Of a stretch of 64,000 bases of DNA, positions 1 to 14,606 are shown piece by piece. Below the pieces are notes generated by a model. The model did no database searches. It saw only the letters and a program-made list of their open reading frames with translations, and had not been told where the DNA came from. Position 1 is the first letter of the stretch. Every line of letters begins with the position of its first letter. The position numbers and the translations under genes were made by a program. Location: positions 1,006,001-1,070,000 of the forward strand of contig JAUPFP010000004.1 in NCBI GenBank assembly GCA_036925085.1, read 5' to 3'. Source of the stretch: Brachycybe producta (lineage: Eukaryota > Arthropoda > Diplopoda > Playtdesmida > Andrognathidae).

Positions 1-2186
1 CTCAATTGCGATATAGGGGTCTTTTAGTGGCCACAAGTGGTGTCACTCAATGAAATAAAAAAATAGTGTGACACATCACTTCACTGTATAGTATTGTATA
101 CTGACACTAAATAGGTTCTTACCTATATACAAACAGTATTTTGAAGACAACTAGACCCCCCCAAAAAAGGTGAACAAAACACTAAAACAGTGGTTTTCAT
201 AGTGCCCACTGTTCAGTAAGAACTGGATATCATTTCCATTCCAAATTATCTTATAAACAAAATGATGTTTGGCACACAGATGAAATATTGTAAAATAGAC
301 ACATATAGGAGAGAAAGAAAGAAGCCACAAACAAATGAACCTGTCTGTTTTAGTTTGTAACAACCATAGGCTAGAAGCCTAATATTTTAGCCCCTTGAGT
401 GCTTAAGTGGGCTTAGAAAGCTGTAAACAGACACCTTCGTCCAGCTGCCCTGAGTGACAAGCCAAAGAATTTCTTTTCTCTTTGATGATTGGTTTCTTCT
501 TCTTCTACTTCCATTCCCCTTAACACTTATCCTATAGCTTCCACTTAGTCCTTGGTGAGATGAGCGACATGACCAGTAGTTCTCCCTCCTTTTTTTTTTC
601 TTCTTCTTCTTCTTAAATCCCACTGTCAGACACCATAAATGAAGTAATCGCTAATTATAGATTAGGCCTATACTTAACTGTTGTTTTCTTATACCAGTGT
701 ATTGCCTATTCCACCTGTAATCCTCTCTCTCTCTTGCACAATTGTCAGTATAGATCCAAATTGTTGTAAAGAAAACCAACCAGAAAAGAACTTCACCTTA
801 ATCCTGTGTTTTCTTTTCTTTTAAGCTCAAGGAGGAGACAAGATTTTAAGGGAGGTGGGTTAAGTCTAAGAGGTTGAGGAGATGTATGTTTGGCGTAATG
901 ATAGATTTATCTTTCATGGTTACAATTTTCAAGCTGGTGACTATCACAGGTTTTTGCAAGTTTTTCAACATTTAAAGGACACAACACTACCAATTACTAT
1001 ATTCATTCATTTTTTTAAAAAATTTTTTTTTTGACGTTTTCACAAAATAAAATACAATTTGAAACATGGAATTAAGGGGCTAGAGGTCTTTAGGTGTCTA
1101 GATTTTTTTTTTTAAAAAAAGACATCTTTGCTGCTGTTTCTCTATAAATCTATAATGAGTAATTTGTGTCACCAATATTGGTATCCAAAATTAGTAATAT
1201 TTCCGGTCGGCGTTTAGCTTCCTGTCTTGATATATGCGTTCAAAAACATTCATCAGAAAATTTATTTTCTTATAGGTCTTTTTTAGCTGTTTTTTTTTTT
1301 TAAATTGTCAATTTTTGTACACATTCTTCATCTAATGCATATTGGCTATATAGTAGATTATAAGCCACCCTGCTTTACTTTTTTCTTCTACTAACTTTTA
1401 CCAGTGGTGGTGTCACTTTTCTTTTAGACATCATTTTCTTGTGGTTTATTTTCTAGTTTTCTGTCACTTTTGAAAGTTTCTTTTTTTTTTTTTTTTTTGG
1501 TAAAAAGTTGTACCGCTTTATAGTTCTATGGCCAATTTTTTTTTGTCTGCAGCTGTCCAAGTCATTTTGTTTATAAGTTATAGAGTTCTGTATGTTTCAA
1601 GACTTTAATATAAGTATTTTGTTGAAATTTACTGTTTGATAATATTTTTACTTTATAGAAAAATATGAATATTTTTATAAGTTGAATGAATTTCATAATC
1701 AATAGGTAACTTAGGTAACTTATACATGGTTTAAGGCCAAAGGTAGTCATAGAATGCATAAAACGCCGTAATAATAATTCTAACTCTTCGTGGATTCCTT
1801 ATAATGTCATAAAAATGTCATATGTGCAATGATAATTCGTTAAAATAAAAATGACAACTACACAAACTGCTTTCTTATTTGAAAATGTGCATAAAATGAC
1901 ATAATTTTACTTATTTCTTTAAAAAAATACTTTTTTTGTCAGAAAGACGTACAACTCTATAAAGATAAAAAAATAATTAATTACTTCAGAAGTTCAGACA
2001 TTTAATTAATTTTGCTTTTACATGTACTTTATAATATTCATTTTATTTGCAAAAAAATATGAACAATTCTGTTGCATATTTTGAGTTTTATTTTTTATTT
2101 GCATAATATGTGCATTTTTTTTGTTATTAAAAACAGAATTTGCATATTTTCGAATTTTTGTTTGCGTAAATATTTTTGGATTTAGT

Positions 2187-2210
2187 TATTCCATTCCATT
2201 CCATTCCATT
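2187..2210. repeat. ATTCC pentanucleotide tandem
   Basis: About five perfect copies of the pentamer ATTCC (read as TTCCA/CCATT) in an otherwise A/T-only stretch. It is short and probably neutral. Confidence 0.8.
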
Positions 2211-2763
2211 GTTAAAACAAAATTGCTGCAAGTTTTATTAGAAGCGTTAAAATTAAATTTAAAATGTGAGTCAATAAAATCATAAAATTCAATTAATTAT
2301 TTCAATTATGATTTTATTAATTTTAAAAATAATTACAATAGATAGTTAAGTGATCTGATTTTATTCCTATATATACTAGCCATATATTTGAGTTCAATTC
2401 CCAAAGTTTAGTACTTTTCACTATGAAAACTTTGGAAGGTATCAAGCTATACATGTAATGTATATAGTACTGTAGATGCACAATGGTACTATATCACATT
2501 TACAGACTATATAGGCCTAACATTGTCTGATACTATACTCATATAGAGATCTATGAGGCAGAATAAATAACCAAACTCGCCAATTGCATCATTTCAACTC
2601 ACTGATTTGGAAAATAGTCTTATGGTAGAGGCTATATAGTATTATTTTTGCTTCATCTTTCTTTTTTTATTGCACCATTCTACTCTTTACTAACTTGAAT
2701 AGGGTCTTAAATAACCTTGTTATTTATGGATAGAAAGGATAATTGATTCATTTATTAAGTAGG

Positions 2764-2765
<2 letters not shown>

Positions 2766-2821
<56 letters not shown>
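2766..2821. repeat. (TA)n microsatellite
   Basis: Uninterrupted TA dinucleotides for more than 50 bases, directly after the word AGGCCTTA. It could form a cruciform; it has no coding meaning. Confidence 0.95.
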
Positions 2822-2823
<2 letters not shown>

Positions 2824-5800
2824 CTTGCTTCTTTTTCATCTACTACTTGATTAGATAGATGTTTTATGAATTTAAAGAACAAATTACATTTGATAAAAGT
2901 TATAAATGTGAAATCAATTTCAAGTTAAAATATAATATATATATTTATAATAGGATACAAAAAATGAGTGATTTCTATTGTATACACATCCAATAAGACC
3001 TTTAATTCTTAAATAAGCTTCTATAGACCCAACTAAAATAATAACACAAGCCGTGTGTCATAACGGAAGTTTAGATTTAAGGCGTAGAAATTAAAATGAC
3101 AGTGAAATTGAGCAGTTAGAGGAAATTGAAGACTGCTATAAGAAATCCTCAAGCTCCCCATTCAAGCTAAGCCACAGATTAGAGACTAAAGTTTGAGGAA
3201 ATGTTCTAAGAAAATCACAATCGACACAAACTGATGAGTATATATATATAGGCTACAGGTATAGATCGAGACATACGAGTTATATGTATTTAATTTGCAG
3301 CATAATATTACTTTTAAAATTTATATCTGTAAGTGATGTCAACATATTTCATTTGATCTTCTTGAGAAAGCAAGTATCTGAAGTATAGATGACTGCTTTC
3401 TTGAGAAGAGTAGGTGGAGCTATCATTGCAATTACAATTACAAAAAAATACTCTGCAAGCAGCAGGTTGGGCCTATGGCAGAGGGCCTATAGCATGGTTC
3501 TCAGACACGTTTTCTTTAAAGTTTCTAAACACACTACTTTTCTGTTTTTCTTTATTTCCGAATACGCTCATTCTTCAAAATAGACAATAATATATATATA
3601 TATAGTGGTACATGCCGGTTGTCCTATACTCATTATTAAAATGTCCATGTTCTGTTGTTCATTATGCAACCCAACATTCAGTAGAAAGTTGCATGTTGAG
3701 AGAACTTGAAGAGTTCATATGTATGTGGTGAAAGTTTAATATAAAATAATGGTATCCATTTATATAAATATAAACTAAAGGAGCTCAGCTCTGTTCTCCC
3801 TTTTGCCTTTTTTTCTTTCTCATTCGGATGGCCGATGACCACATACTGTATAACGGACCAAAAACATTTAATATATGAAAGCCGTTTATCATGAATTTTC
3901 TTCTTATATATAGGACCTATTATTTTTAACGTTGACATTTAAAAAAAAAGTGTGGTTTCGAGAGTGGAGGTGGCCGGTTGAAAGGGGAGGTAGGTGAGTT
4001 AGGAGAAGCATAGGTCTATTTAGGAGGGGTGGTAGAAAAATATATACGTTTACTATCAAGTTTGTGATATATATTTGTAGTAGAAAAACTAGTTCTTTCG
4101 AGATTGCAGCCTAGATTTGCTATGATTTATATAAGGAAATTGCTCTGGCTTTGATCTCCTTAAATTTTGAGCTAGATCTTCGGCTGAAATTTCAGCTCCG
4201 TAGACCGTAAGAGGCCAAAGACTGTGAACAACCTTTAGAGACCTTTTAACGTTCTCTACAGGTACTGAAGTAGTACAGTATTCTATTTTTTAAGATTCAT
4301 ACCTGTGAAGATTGATATTCAATTCAGTTCAAATCAGTACACCTGCAATCAGGTTGAGATCAATGTGGCAATGGGGATAATTTCCTATCATATAAGTGGT
4401 TGTTATTTAAACATTGTTTAGATATCATTGTCAAATTGAGTTCGTCTTAAAACAGAACTATGTGCTGGAAGAGAATTTCATAGTCTTAAATACATTTGGA
4501 AAGAGACTACAAATATGTAGGCCTATCACTTCTAGCTCTTATTTATTTAATACAGTAAGTTTTGGATGGCCATGTCCATGCCAGAACAGAGGGTGCCAGT
4601 TGGTATAGTCATACGATTTCTAGTGGGCCTATTTCCCCTGGTATTAAGTAAAGGTATTCCTATAGAGCTCAACAAAAACTTCTGGAAAAGCGTCCTTTTC
4701 AGAAATTTCTACATGTATTTACTATGATGACAAAAATACTTAATGAGCAGTTTGAAAAGGGGCCTACATTTCTTATTTGGCCTGGGTCTATAATCTATTA
4801 CCAGCTTTGCACGGGCCTTGCCATGTCTCTGCAGCCAGCAAGCATTCAAGTCAGGCAAGGCTTTGCTCAGCTATAAGCTATATAGACATTTTCTCTGCAC
4901 AACAAAAAATCTTAGCAAATCTATAGCTACAATTTCTGGAGATACTGTAGCTATATTTTCTACCACATATTCACATATAAATGTGAGCATATACTGTCCA
5001 GTCGTTTTCGGTACATGTATAGCGTGTGTCAGCCAGCCAGCCAGCCAGCCACTATATACATACACCATGTTCATTTCGTATAATAGGGGTATTGTGTGGG
5101 CTACATAATATATAGACCACCCACTGTGTTATAGATCCTACCTTCGTTTCTATGCAAATGTGGTTGGTCTTTGGTGTTGTGCACGCGAAATGAGATTTTT
5201 CTTTATAGACGCGTGTCCGTGTGTGTTAGCTCGGTATATAATGTATGTGTCCAAATAACATGAGGATGAAATGTCCTGCCGTTAAATCCGGATATTAATG
5301 GAGACTTACTTGAACGAAGCCTATTTTTTGCTTCTTCTTCTTCTTCTTCTAAATATATATTTATATATGTACAAAAGTTATATTTAATAGAATGACAATA
5401 TAACATGTTATCAATCTATTCTCCCCCTTCCTCTCCTTTCTCCCCTCTAAATTATTAGAAAAGAATGATACAAAAAAAAAAGATTTAGGTGAAGTTTAAA
5501 TCAATTTAAATTAAACTATTTTTTTTCATCTCTCTATATATTTCTTAATATAAACGAATATATTATCTAATTTATTCGTTGACTCTTATGCATTTATATA
5601 AGGAATTTTAGTATTAATAATATATTTGCATGTTCATTATCTAAATAGTTAATGAGCAATAAGAGATAAGCTTCGGAATTTAAATTTGGTTTAAAATATT
5701 ATTTCTTAACTATTTCTTTGGCTTAATTTTGCAATTAATGTCTGAATTTGAGTGTTGCATTCAGAATTAATTTTGGTTTCAAGTTTAGTGCTTGAAAAAC

Positions 5801-6049
5801 GTTGATTTTTTTTCATGAACTTTATAATTAGTAAGTTGAATTTTACATTTATTAACATATTAAGCCTTATAGGTTTAAAATTTCTACAAAAAAACATAAG
5901 AGGACTGGTTTTAAATATATTAGATTATAATAAACCTTAATACGGCAAGTAATAATTTATTACATTCAACATCAAGATTCACCTTTAACAGCAAAATGCA
6001 CCGCCCTAGTGGTTGGCAATCATTGCATACATAAAAAATATATTTCTAA

Positions 6050-6204
6050 AGGTGCGTTTCCACTTCGACTCGTGAGTTTGTAGTGGAAACGAAAAAAAAT
6101 CATTAGATAATGTACATGTAGCTGAAACTCGTGTATATTTTCAAGTAAATGTTTTGGAACTCACGTATTTGTACAAATTCATGAGTATAACTAGAAACAA
6201 TGCT
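6050..6204. repeat. Possible small fold-back element
   Basis: GCGTTTCCACT is followed within 35 bases by its inverse AGTGGAAACG. A second, weaker pair of arms (ACTCGTGAGTT / GAACTCACG) lies within the next 120 bases. AGTGGAAACG recurs at about 61.73 kb, suggesting a shared repeat family. The boundaries are uncertain. Confidence 0.35.
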
Positions 6205-7630
6205 TTATATTTATAAGTAAGTCTCCCCTTTTACCTACATTGAATTTAATTGTAAGATTTATAGCCTCTAAACAGTCTCGTTGATTGAAAAACGCTGAAT
6301 TATTTTGCTTTATTTATGGGTGACATGCTGAAATTGTGTCTTATAACAATTGAACTAAATAATAATTGTTATTAATAACTAAGTGATTTAAAAATGAATT
6401 CGTTAGCTTTAAGAAAAAAAAATACTGATCATATAATTGAAACTAGATTAGTAAATGAATGGAAAAATAGCATTTTTATGATATTTTTGAAAATAAACTT
6501 TTATAATAGTTTGAAAATGTATTTTTAGGTTTATTTTTAGTTTTAAAATTAAGTTAAATGCAGTTAATTGTAACTAATACCTTGTACACAGATGAATTAA
6601 ATGAATTCAAATTAAATGTGCTTAGGTGAATTATACGGAATTTTTTTCAAATAAAAATCGACTTTATTATTAATATTTTAAATTGAAATGCTAAATCAAT
6701 ATTTTGTCAATAGTTTAATTATTCTATTTAAGTATTAACTCAATATTTTCAGATTATTAACTGAATAAATTGAATTCGACATATTGTTTGTTTGTCCTTC
6801 ACGGGGCTCTGTAGAACACATTTATTATTTAAATGAATTTAAATTATCAGGTATTTACTAGGTATAAGTGACTTTAAAATAATTTGTTAGCTTTTAAGAA
6901 AAAAAAAAAACTCAAAGTCTAATTGAAACTAGATGATGATATTTTTCAAATTGCACATTTATAATGGTTTGAAAATGTATTATTTTAGTTTTTAAATTAA
7001 GTTGGGACCACAGACTGTCTAAATTTGAAATTTTATTATTCATTTGCTATTTCAATTTCTAATTTTCTTAGAAAATTTTATTATTTCATTATTAATGTTG
7101 CTTCTAAAACTGAGGAATAAGTTCTAATTTCTAAATCTAATTTTAAAGAACACCCTCTGTATTAATATTACTAAAAATTGGTGTGTTTTTTTCTTCTCTT
7201 TTTATTTCATCAAATGAATATTACTAATTTGTTTAAAATTAGTTTATTATTAATGGGATTTGTTTCTGTTTTCTGTTAAAAAGCCGCATTTTATGCTCTT
7301 TGATGATTTTGTAACCTCATTTTTATCATCATCCTCATCATCATCATTATCTCATATGTGATTATATTAGGAAGATGAAATTTATTTTTGTATTCTGTTA
7401 TTTTCTCCTCCCTCCCTCTCATGTGTTTGCTTTTCCAATAGAAATTTCTATTGACTCTTATGTAGAACAGAATACCCATGAATTGTGAATAGAATGGCCA
7501 AAGGGCTGTTGTGGCGGCAACAAAAAGCCATCACAACCATTTACCACCTAATAAATCATCATTCGTTATTGATCGATTACAATAGGATCAGAAAACCAAG
7601 ACGAATAAAAGCTGAGGGAATGGCAGGAAA

Positions 7631-7645
7631 GGGGGGGGGGGGGGG
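7631..7645. repeat. Poly-G run
   Basis: Fifteen consecutive G residues inside a purine-rich stretch. Similar G runs occur near 15.40, 26.64 and 38.48 kb. They could form G-quadruplexes or cause assembly errors. Confidence 0.9.
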
Positions 7646-8151
7646 TGAGAGACAGTGGAGGTGGTCGTGTTTAGGTGAGGGTAAAGAAGGAAAGGGGGAG
7701 AGAGATAGAGATCGATCGATGAAAAACGTTTGTGTTTGATTGTTCTTTTTTTTTCTATCTGTGTGTAAGGAAGCTCCAATCGTCCTTGACCAAATTAGAA
7801 CCTCCTAATTAATCTCATTATAAGTATTGAGTTTCAAAACAATCAAACTCAGAGTTGACTATTGGGAAATAATTCAGAGGGGGAAAAAAACATTTTAGTT
7901 TTAATCCGAACAATAAAGAATATGTTTCAGATAAATATGTTGACAAGAAAGGATAACAATTTTTGATGCATTATTAATCTTATTATAATTTATTTTATAA
8001 TAATGGCTATAATATTCAAATAACTTTTACTACCGGCATAGTTCATAAAAATTAAAATTGATTATTTTTAATAATTTAATGCAATTTCCAAGTAAAATTA
8101 AAAAAAAAAATCAAAATGCGAAAATTTTGTCAAATATTTAACAGAATGACA

Positions 8152-8416
8152 TAGATTTTTATGCAATATCAAGCAGTTGTTTCTCAATTTGTGACCTAAG
8201 AGCCAGTTGTGAAGTATCATCATTAGAACAACTGCAATTATGCTGTTTCTAATCAAAAAGGCTGGTTAGAGGCTTACTAACAGTTGTTAACTAGATTTCT
8301 AGCCTCTAACCAGTATTTTTGATTAAATAAAGCATAAGTGCAGTTGCTCTTCACAACTGGCACTTTGGTCACGCATTGAGAAACAATTGCTTGATATTGC
8401 ATAAAAATCCGAATCC
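8152..8416. repeat. Family A palindromic element, copy A1
   Basis: The left arm starts GATTTTTATGCAATATCAAG and the right arm ends with its inverse (GATATTGCATAAAAATCCG). Inner arms CTGGTTAGAGGCT and TAGCCTCTAACCAG flank a short loop. The two halves match over most of their length, so the single strand could fold into one long hairpin. There is no ORF inside. The outermost terminal bases are degenerate compared with copy A2. Confidence 0.85.
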
Positions 8417-9495
8417 TACTAATAAATAATAATTATTTAATAATAATAGTATAATGACAAGAAAATACCTTTAATTTTATGATGACAATTAGCTTTTGTC
8501 TTAGAACTGAGGTTCATCATCATTAGTAAATTTTCAAACACAGTTTAGATAAAAGATTTACAAAGTTAAAAAAATGTCTAGAAGTAATTTAAAGAAGAAA
8601 TTGAAAGATTTTTAGAAACTAGAATACATTCGATAATATTCAAATTACATTTCTATAGTAAATGCCTTTAAAAATAAACGGGTTCATAACTATTTGAAAA
8701 TATTAATTTTCAACACTGTGAAACTTTAATCATTTTAATATTGACATTGAATAGATATTATGAAAATGGTTTTCACCAATTCACCTACTATTCTACTTTG
8801 TAAAAGACTAATTTTTTTTTCGTATAGTTTACTTCTAAAGATAATTTTATCCAGTTTTATACATTCAGAAATTACTACTGAGCCACCATTAAGGTTAGGT
8901 ATGAAAATAAATGGGTTAAAAGAGTTGTTTGGATTAATAAGGTTTATTCAAGAGTAGAAACACACACACAAAAAAAGGAAAATTGGTGGGAGGCAATGGA
9001 GAAACTGGTTAGTTTGATCTTTTCCGATTACCACGCACTTATTCGCATGTTTTCCCTCATCCTCATCTTTATCGGATTAAAGGATTGACTCGCAATTGGT
9101 TTTCAAATGCGATCAACTGCAAGCAATGCAATCACTCTCTCTCTCTCTCTCGTTTTTTTTTTCATTCTTTCGTTTTCGAATATAAAGATCATTACAGCAA
9201 CATCATACAAGAAAATAACATCGAAGAATTATTTGTAAAAATGGCATTTATACGATGTTTTTCAGTCACCTTTTGAACTGATGCAAAAGTGTGATTTATA
9301 ATAATAAATGCAAATCACTTCATTTCTAATGATAACTATTAAAAGTAAGAATTATTTTACAAGTTTGTGATTCTCAACGTGTGGATTTTGGACCTTTCTA
9401 GTATCTCTTTAATTTGGCACGTGAATCAAACCTAATGAGAATCAGCTCTTTTCAAAATTAAGAGTATGAAAATTTAGCTCATGTCTAATATTATT

Positions 9496-9751
9496 AGGGC
9501 TCGGATTTTTATGCAATATCAAACAAACGTTTTTCAATTTGTGGCCCAAGTGCCAATTGTAACTTCACAATTATCATTAGAGCAGTTGCAATTATACTTT
9601 TCTAATCAAGAGGCTAATGTCTGGTTATATAGAGTTTTAGCCTCTCACCAGTGTATTTTTTACTGAAAAAACAATTGTTTATTGATCTAAACGACCTTTG
9701 GGCCACATATTGAGAAACATTTGCATAATATTGCATAAAAGTCCGAGCCCT
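9496..9751. repeat. Family A palindromic element, copy A2
   Basis: This is the best-preserved ends of family A. The left terminus is GGGCTCGGATTTTTATGC and the right terminus is its inverse ending GTCCGAGCCC. Each is flanked outside by the dinucleotide TA. Perfect inverted termini plus a TA duplication is the pattern of non-autonomous Tc1/mariner-type elements. No transposase reading frame is present. Confidence 0.85.
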
Positions 9752-10994
9752 ATCCAAAGCTATTATTTTTTGTGCTAAAAGGTCCTAAATGCAATTTGGC
9801 CCTCAATTATAGAAACAAATGTAGAGTCAGTTATGCTACCACAATTGCTAGACAATGTGAAAACCCTTCAATACCATTGCAAATTTTCACATTTATAAAA
9901 TTCTAGGCAATGTTCAAAATTTCCAAAACAACAAACTAATCTATATAATATATCATTAAGGCCGTATGCAGTTGAAAATATTATTGTTTTAGGCTTTCAG
10001 AACATCGTCTAAAACGGTGCTTATGCAGATTTACAAACGAATTGGTGGTTTTGCATATTGCCTAGTGATTGTTTCAGAAAACAATTGTATATATTTATAA
10101 ATTTTAAAAGCATTTTGCCAGGAACTAAAGATGTGTATAGGGCCTATAGACGCTAATCAAGCTCAACAATCTCTTATCCATTTATTTATTCCGTTAAATT
10201 TCAAAGTTCTACATTTATGCGTCGTTGGGTCCCTTCTTTGTTTTGTCTATTGCAATCTAAGTGAATTCTTGCATGAAATTCGTTCTTATATTAGCCCTAT
10301 ATAGAGATGCATTTGTTTGTATTGTCTCATCATCATCATCATCATCATGATGCCATAATATTGTACATTTAGAAAGCATCTGGAGACCCAAGTGTAATTC
10401 TGTTTTGTGCGATAAAGGCACATATTAACGTCGCTGTTTTTGTTTCACTGAAGACCTAATTTATGCATCACTTGCTGTTGCTGGCGCCTCTTTTTCAATT
10501 TCAGGGCCTCAAAAAGAGAGAGAGAGAGAGAGAGAAAGAATGAAAACATGCAAATGATGCCTTTATTTTGTCTATAGTTGCATTTTCTATTGTTGATAGT
10601 AAAAATATAAAAGAGCCAAAGTGCCTTTCTCTAATCTTCAATTTTCTGCCTGTGTTGCCTTGCTCAAATTTGGTAGAAAATAGCTAAGAAAATGTAGTTA
10701 TCGTATTAGTACAGCATCCCCGAATTGATATCGACGCTTAATTTCCTTCTTTTCTTATGATGTTACATTCAATTTTCAGCATGTTGCAATTTTTTTTCTT
10801 TCTTTAGGAAATTGGTTTCAATTCGAAATTGATTATTTTTTATATTATTTTGCAAATAAATCTGTATTTTGAAATAAAACTTGTGACACAAATTTCAAAT
10901 TGAGTTTGATGCAAAGTTAATAAGGCTGGGAATAAATTTCTTTTTAAAAAAAGTTTAAAGTGTTTCTTTATGATGAGTTGATAATTAATTGAAC

Positions 10995-11255
10995 ACTGAT
11001 TACTCTCAGTGCAACACTAAGGAAAAATTGAAAGTGTTAGAAACTAGAACAGTATCTGAATCACATAAAACGGTAACTGAATCACTTCAAATTATTTTCG
11101 TAATTTCATGTGGTGTTTTAAAAGATATCAACCTGAAAATACGTTTAAATCATTCTAGTTTCTTAAACACTTTCAAATTCTTTTCTTAATTTTGTTTCTG
11201 AAAAACAGAATAATCAGAATTAGAGGGGTGTTTAGACTTTAAGACCATTTTCTTC
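10995..11255. repeat. Family B fold-back repeat, copy B1
   Basis: The left half contains AAATTGAAAGTGTTAGAAAC and TGAATCAC. The right half contains the inverse, ATTCTAGTTTCTTAAACACT, then GTTTCTGAAAAACAGAATAA. The same inverted modules recur about 13 times in the window. The internal 66-residue open frame is an accident of the repeat. Confidence 0.75.
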
Positions 11256-11814
11256 AGTCTCTATTCTAATTCGTAAAATCCATCAGTAACTTTCATATTG
11301 GTTGTTTAATTCTATAATATATATTTTTTTATATTTCCATTTCTTATATTTTCTTCTTCAAATATTCGATTGGTATTTTTTTTTTCATATATAAATTCTA
11401 CAACATATCTTATGAATAAAAAAAAAGACAAAAGCAATTTGAAATTAGAAGTGTTATTATATAAAGCAAGTAATGCAGAAGAACATCAGAAGGATAATGG
11501 ATATTTCTGATAGAATCTGTCAGATTCTCATTTTCTCTCTTTCTTTCTTTCATTCCTGTTATAAGAAAGCAAATAAGTACACATAAGACTAGAGCCTGTG
11601 TTTTCATCTAAATCCAATGATTGGTTTTTTTGTATGTGGACACTGATGTTAGAAAAAGGGGGACTAGAGATGATATTGTGACATATGGGCTCTTGTTTCT
11701 ATCACATAGACACACACATACAGGTTTGGAATCTATATTTAGGACTAAGGTGGTCTCTTTCTACTTTTTTTTTCTCTATCTATTTGTGCTTTTTTTACTT
11801 CATGGGTATCATAC

Positions 11815-11817
<3 letters not shown>

Positions 11818-11905
<88 letters not shown>
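11818..11905. repeat. (TA)n microsatellite
   Basis: A long TA run with a single G interruption near its right end. It yields spurious IYIYIY reading frames on both strands. Confidence 0.95.
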
Positions 11906-12472
11906 GTCCTGAGAAGAAAAAAAAAGACTTGAGTTCGTTTAGTTTGTAATGTAGACTTTGAGCCATGGTTCACTGAATTGTTCTCTCTAGTCTACACCAT
12001 CTTTCGCTCAAATGGAGATGTCAAGCCATCTGTAGAAAGACCCCTTTTTTCATATAGAGACAGGCGACCCTCTCTAATACACTTGCCAGTGTGTTGAGGT
12101 GTTTCTTTCTGTACAATATTGTCTGTGTGTGTTTTCTGGACCAAGTGGAGGTGTCAACGAAGAGGCATTGGTTTTTTTTCTGTCATTGTAATCAAAGTAT
12201 TCAGGCAGAACAACATTGAGAGAAAATAAAATTTTTTCTGTCTGGTCCTTACAGATATAAAAAGTGTGAAAAAAAAATTGTTATCGAATTTCAATAGCAA
12301 TTGCGGAAAATTTAGATATCTGTTCAGATATTTTAACGTCACATCGATAAAAAAAACCTATTGATTATTTTAGCTAATATAATTCTTCTTTAAATGAAAA
12401 AATTCAATTACAAAAATATATTACAGGTATTGACTGAAATATTCGATAATGTGTTTATGATATTTATATCAA

Positions 12473-12840
12473 GTTGGTTTTAAAGAGCAAATTCCTCTGA
12501 AAAACTGGTAATTCTGTGTTTCTGAATGAAGCAACTAGAAACAGAATTTGAAAGCGTTTTTGAAACTAGAAAATTGTAGCTCAATCGTTTAATGGTATTT
12601 TCATGTTGATTATCTTTTATAATAAACTTTTATGTGAGTTTGAAAATGACCTATTTTTATTTATGTCTATTAAAAAGTTTATTTTGAATTTATATCAAAC
12701 ATGAAATATACTATTGAGCGATTCAATCACCGTTCTAGTTTCTAACACACTTTCAATTTCTACTTAGATGTTGCTTGTAAAAAACAGAATAACCAGAGTT
12801 CGAAAATCAACTGTTCATAAAACATATTTTATTATATATG
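12473..12840. repeat. Family B fold-back repeat, copy B2
   Basis: A full-length member. The left arm carries the AAACTAGAAA and GTAGCTCAATC modules, the middle has TTGAAAATGACC, and the right arm ends with CAGAATAACCAGAGTTCGAA followed by a TCAACTGTTCATAAAAC terminus. The arms are imperfect inverse complements. Confidence 0.8.
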
Positions 12841-14606
12841 TAAATTTTCTTTAAACAAAAAAGTTATTAATAATTATTAAAAAAAAGTTGCTGAAATTTA
12901 AAAGTTAAAGATTAAGAATTTCTTATACATATTAGAATTTAAAAAGTAAAATACAAATGCAAAATATTAGCAAATATTTTTAGTCTTCCAAAATTCATTT
13001 CAATCAAAATGAGGAAAAAAAAAGTTATTTTAAACAAAAATTCTCTGTTTTATTAAAAGGGTGAAAAAGAGAGAGAGACAGAAAAAAAAATTGTGAAGAA
13101 TATTTTGACAGGTTTAATTCAGAAATTTCATTTTTAAAACTTTATTGCTGAAATGGGATTTCATTTAATGGTCGCCTTCTATACATGTATAGGGTATGTG
13201 TACGAACATATAATACGCCTTTTTCATGAATAAAGGTTATATGAGGTGCCTTCATCATATATGTATGTATAATGTGGACGTCTATAGACGTATATTATAA
13301 CGAGATTTTGATTACAACAATTTTTCTATACGGTGTATATATATATAGACCTGTAGGAAACTATAAAATTACAAATGCTATATGTATATAATGTATACAG
13401 ACTTTACTTATATATAACACAAATTTACACTAGATGATGCCCATTTTCATACTAAAACTACAATGTCCTAATTGTTAATCGAGGCATGTTTATACAAAGT
13501 ACATATTATAACTAAAGTTTTTAGATCGTTTACTGTATATAATGGTAAAGTCTATCAGAAAACCTCACTATATACCACCCCAATTCATTTATTCACCCAC
13601 CTTAGAAATTTAAACCTAACCTTTTTTTTGTTCTCATTCACTATACTATACATACACATATATATATTATGCAAGTGTTCAACTATAGTACAAGGCCTTA
13701 AGATGATTCAGACAAATGACTATTAGTGTAGAATGACGAATGGGAATAATGGGAATCGTTGTCAAGAACGGGTTCACCCCCGTTTTGCAGTGTGGCAAAT
13801 TGCTTTTAAATTCCTTGTGTCCCATACTATATATATTAGAATGAGTATAGGAGGATGAGGAGAAGGAGGAGGAGGAGGAGGAGGTGGGCCACACTGCGCC
13901 AAAAACCTTAATCCCTTTTTGCCTGTTTGGTGGCAATGCATGCCAATGCACATTCAGTTCACGTGTATAAAAGAGAAAACACACACTATACAATATACAC
14001 ACCAATATCATATTATATCAGTCTTTTTTTCATGCCTTCTTTCTATATACATGCATAGAATGTATTATGTTTGTAGGCGCCATCAGTGTGTCTGGTAATA
14101 ACATTACTTTCTATTCTATGCAGTTGATCACATAGTCACTATGTGTGTCTTATGTGAATTGGATGCAACAACAAAACTTGTTTGAGCAATTTATTTGTTG
14201 CCCCCTTTTTTTTTTTGGCTTCTCTCGGTTGTTTTTTCTACATTAGATTAGTGTACGTGAGTAGACCCTATATATATGTATGTTTACAAGTGTCCATACA
14301 TTGTGTTATGTGTAAACCCATCTACAAGTTCCTGGGGTTTTACTAAAATCAGAAAAAAAGAACGTTTTTCGATTACATATTTATCAATATTATAAACGCA
14401 TATTTGGGATTAAAATCAACAACAACAAAAAATGTCTTATCTTTTATAGATACATTAGATTCTAACAAGTAAAATAGTAAAAAGTTATGAATTTTATTTT
14501 GATATCAAAAATTTGATGAAAATATTCTACAAATTTTATAAGTTATGCTAATTAGAAACTATTTAAATTTATCTCCCATTCATTAGTTTGGTTATTTATC
14601 TGGCTT

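Larger units (their letters stand above)
1..8145. other. Intergenic, no gene recognised
   Basis: AT-rich sequence with homopolymer runs and scattered stops in all frames. The open frames are short and made of low-complexity residues (K, F, I, Y). I see no splice-bounded exon, no tRNA and no conserved domain. It holds a TA microsatellite, a short ATTCC tandem and a possible fold-back near 6.05-6.2 kb, listed separately. Confidence 0.6.
9752..14606. other. Intergenic, no gene recognised
   Basis: Apart from two family B repeats and a TA microsatellite listed separately, this is AT-rich single-copy-looking DNA. It holds short ATC/CAT and GAG trinucleotide runs (about 10.33 and 13.86 kb) and GA-rich patches. 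I found no exon-like segment. Confidence 0.55.

Noticed and set aside
11621..11966. IYIYIY-rich frames on both strands
   Set aside because: They are translations of the TA microsatellite at 11818-11905.
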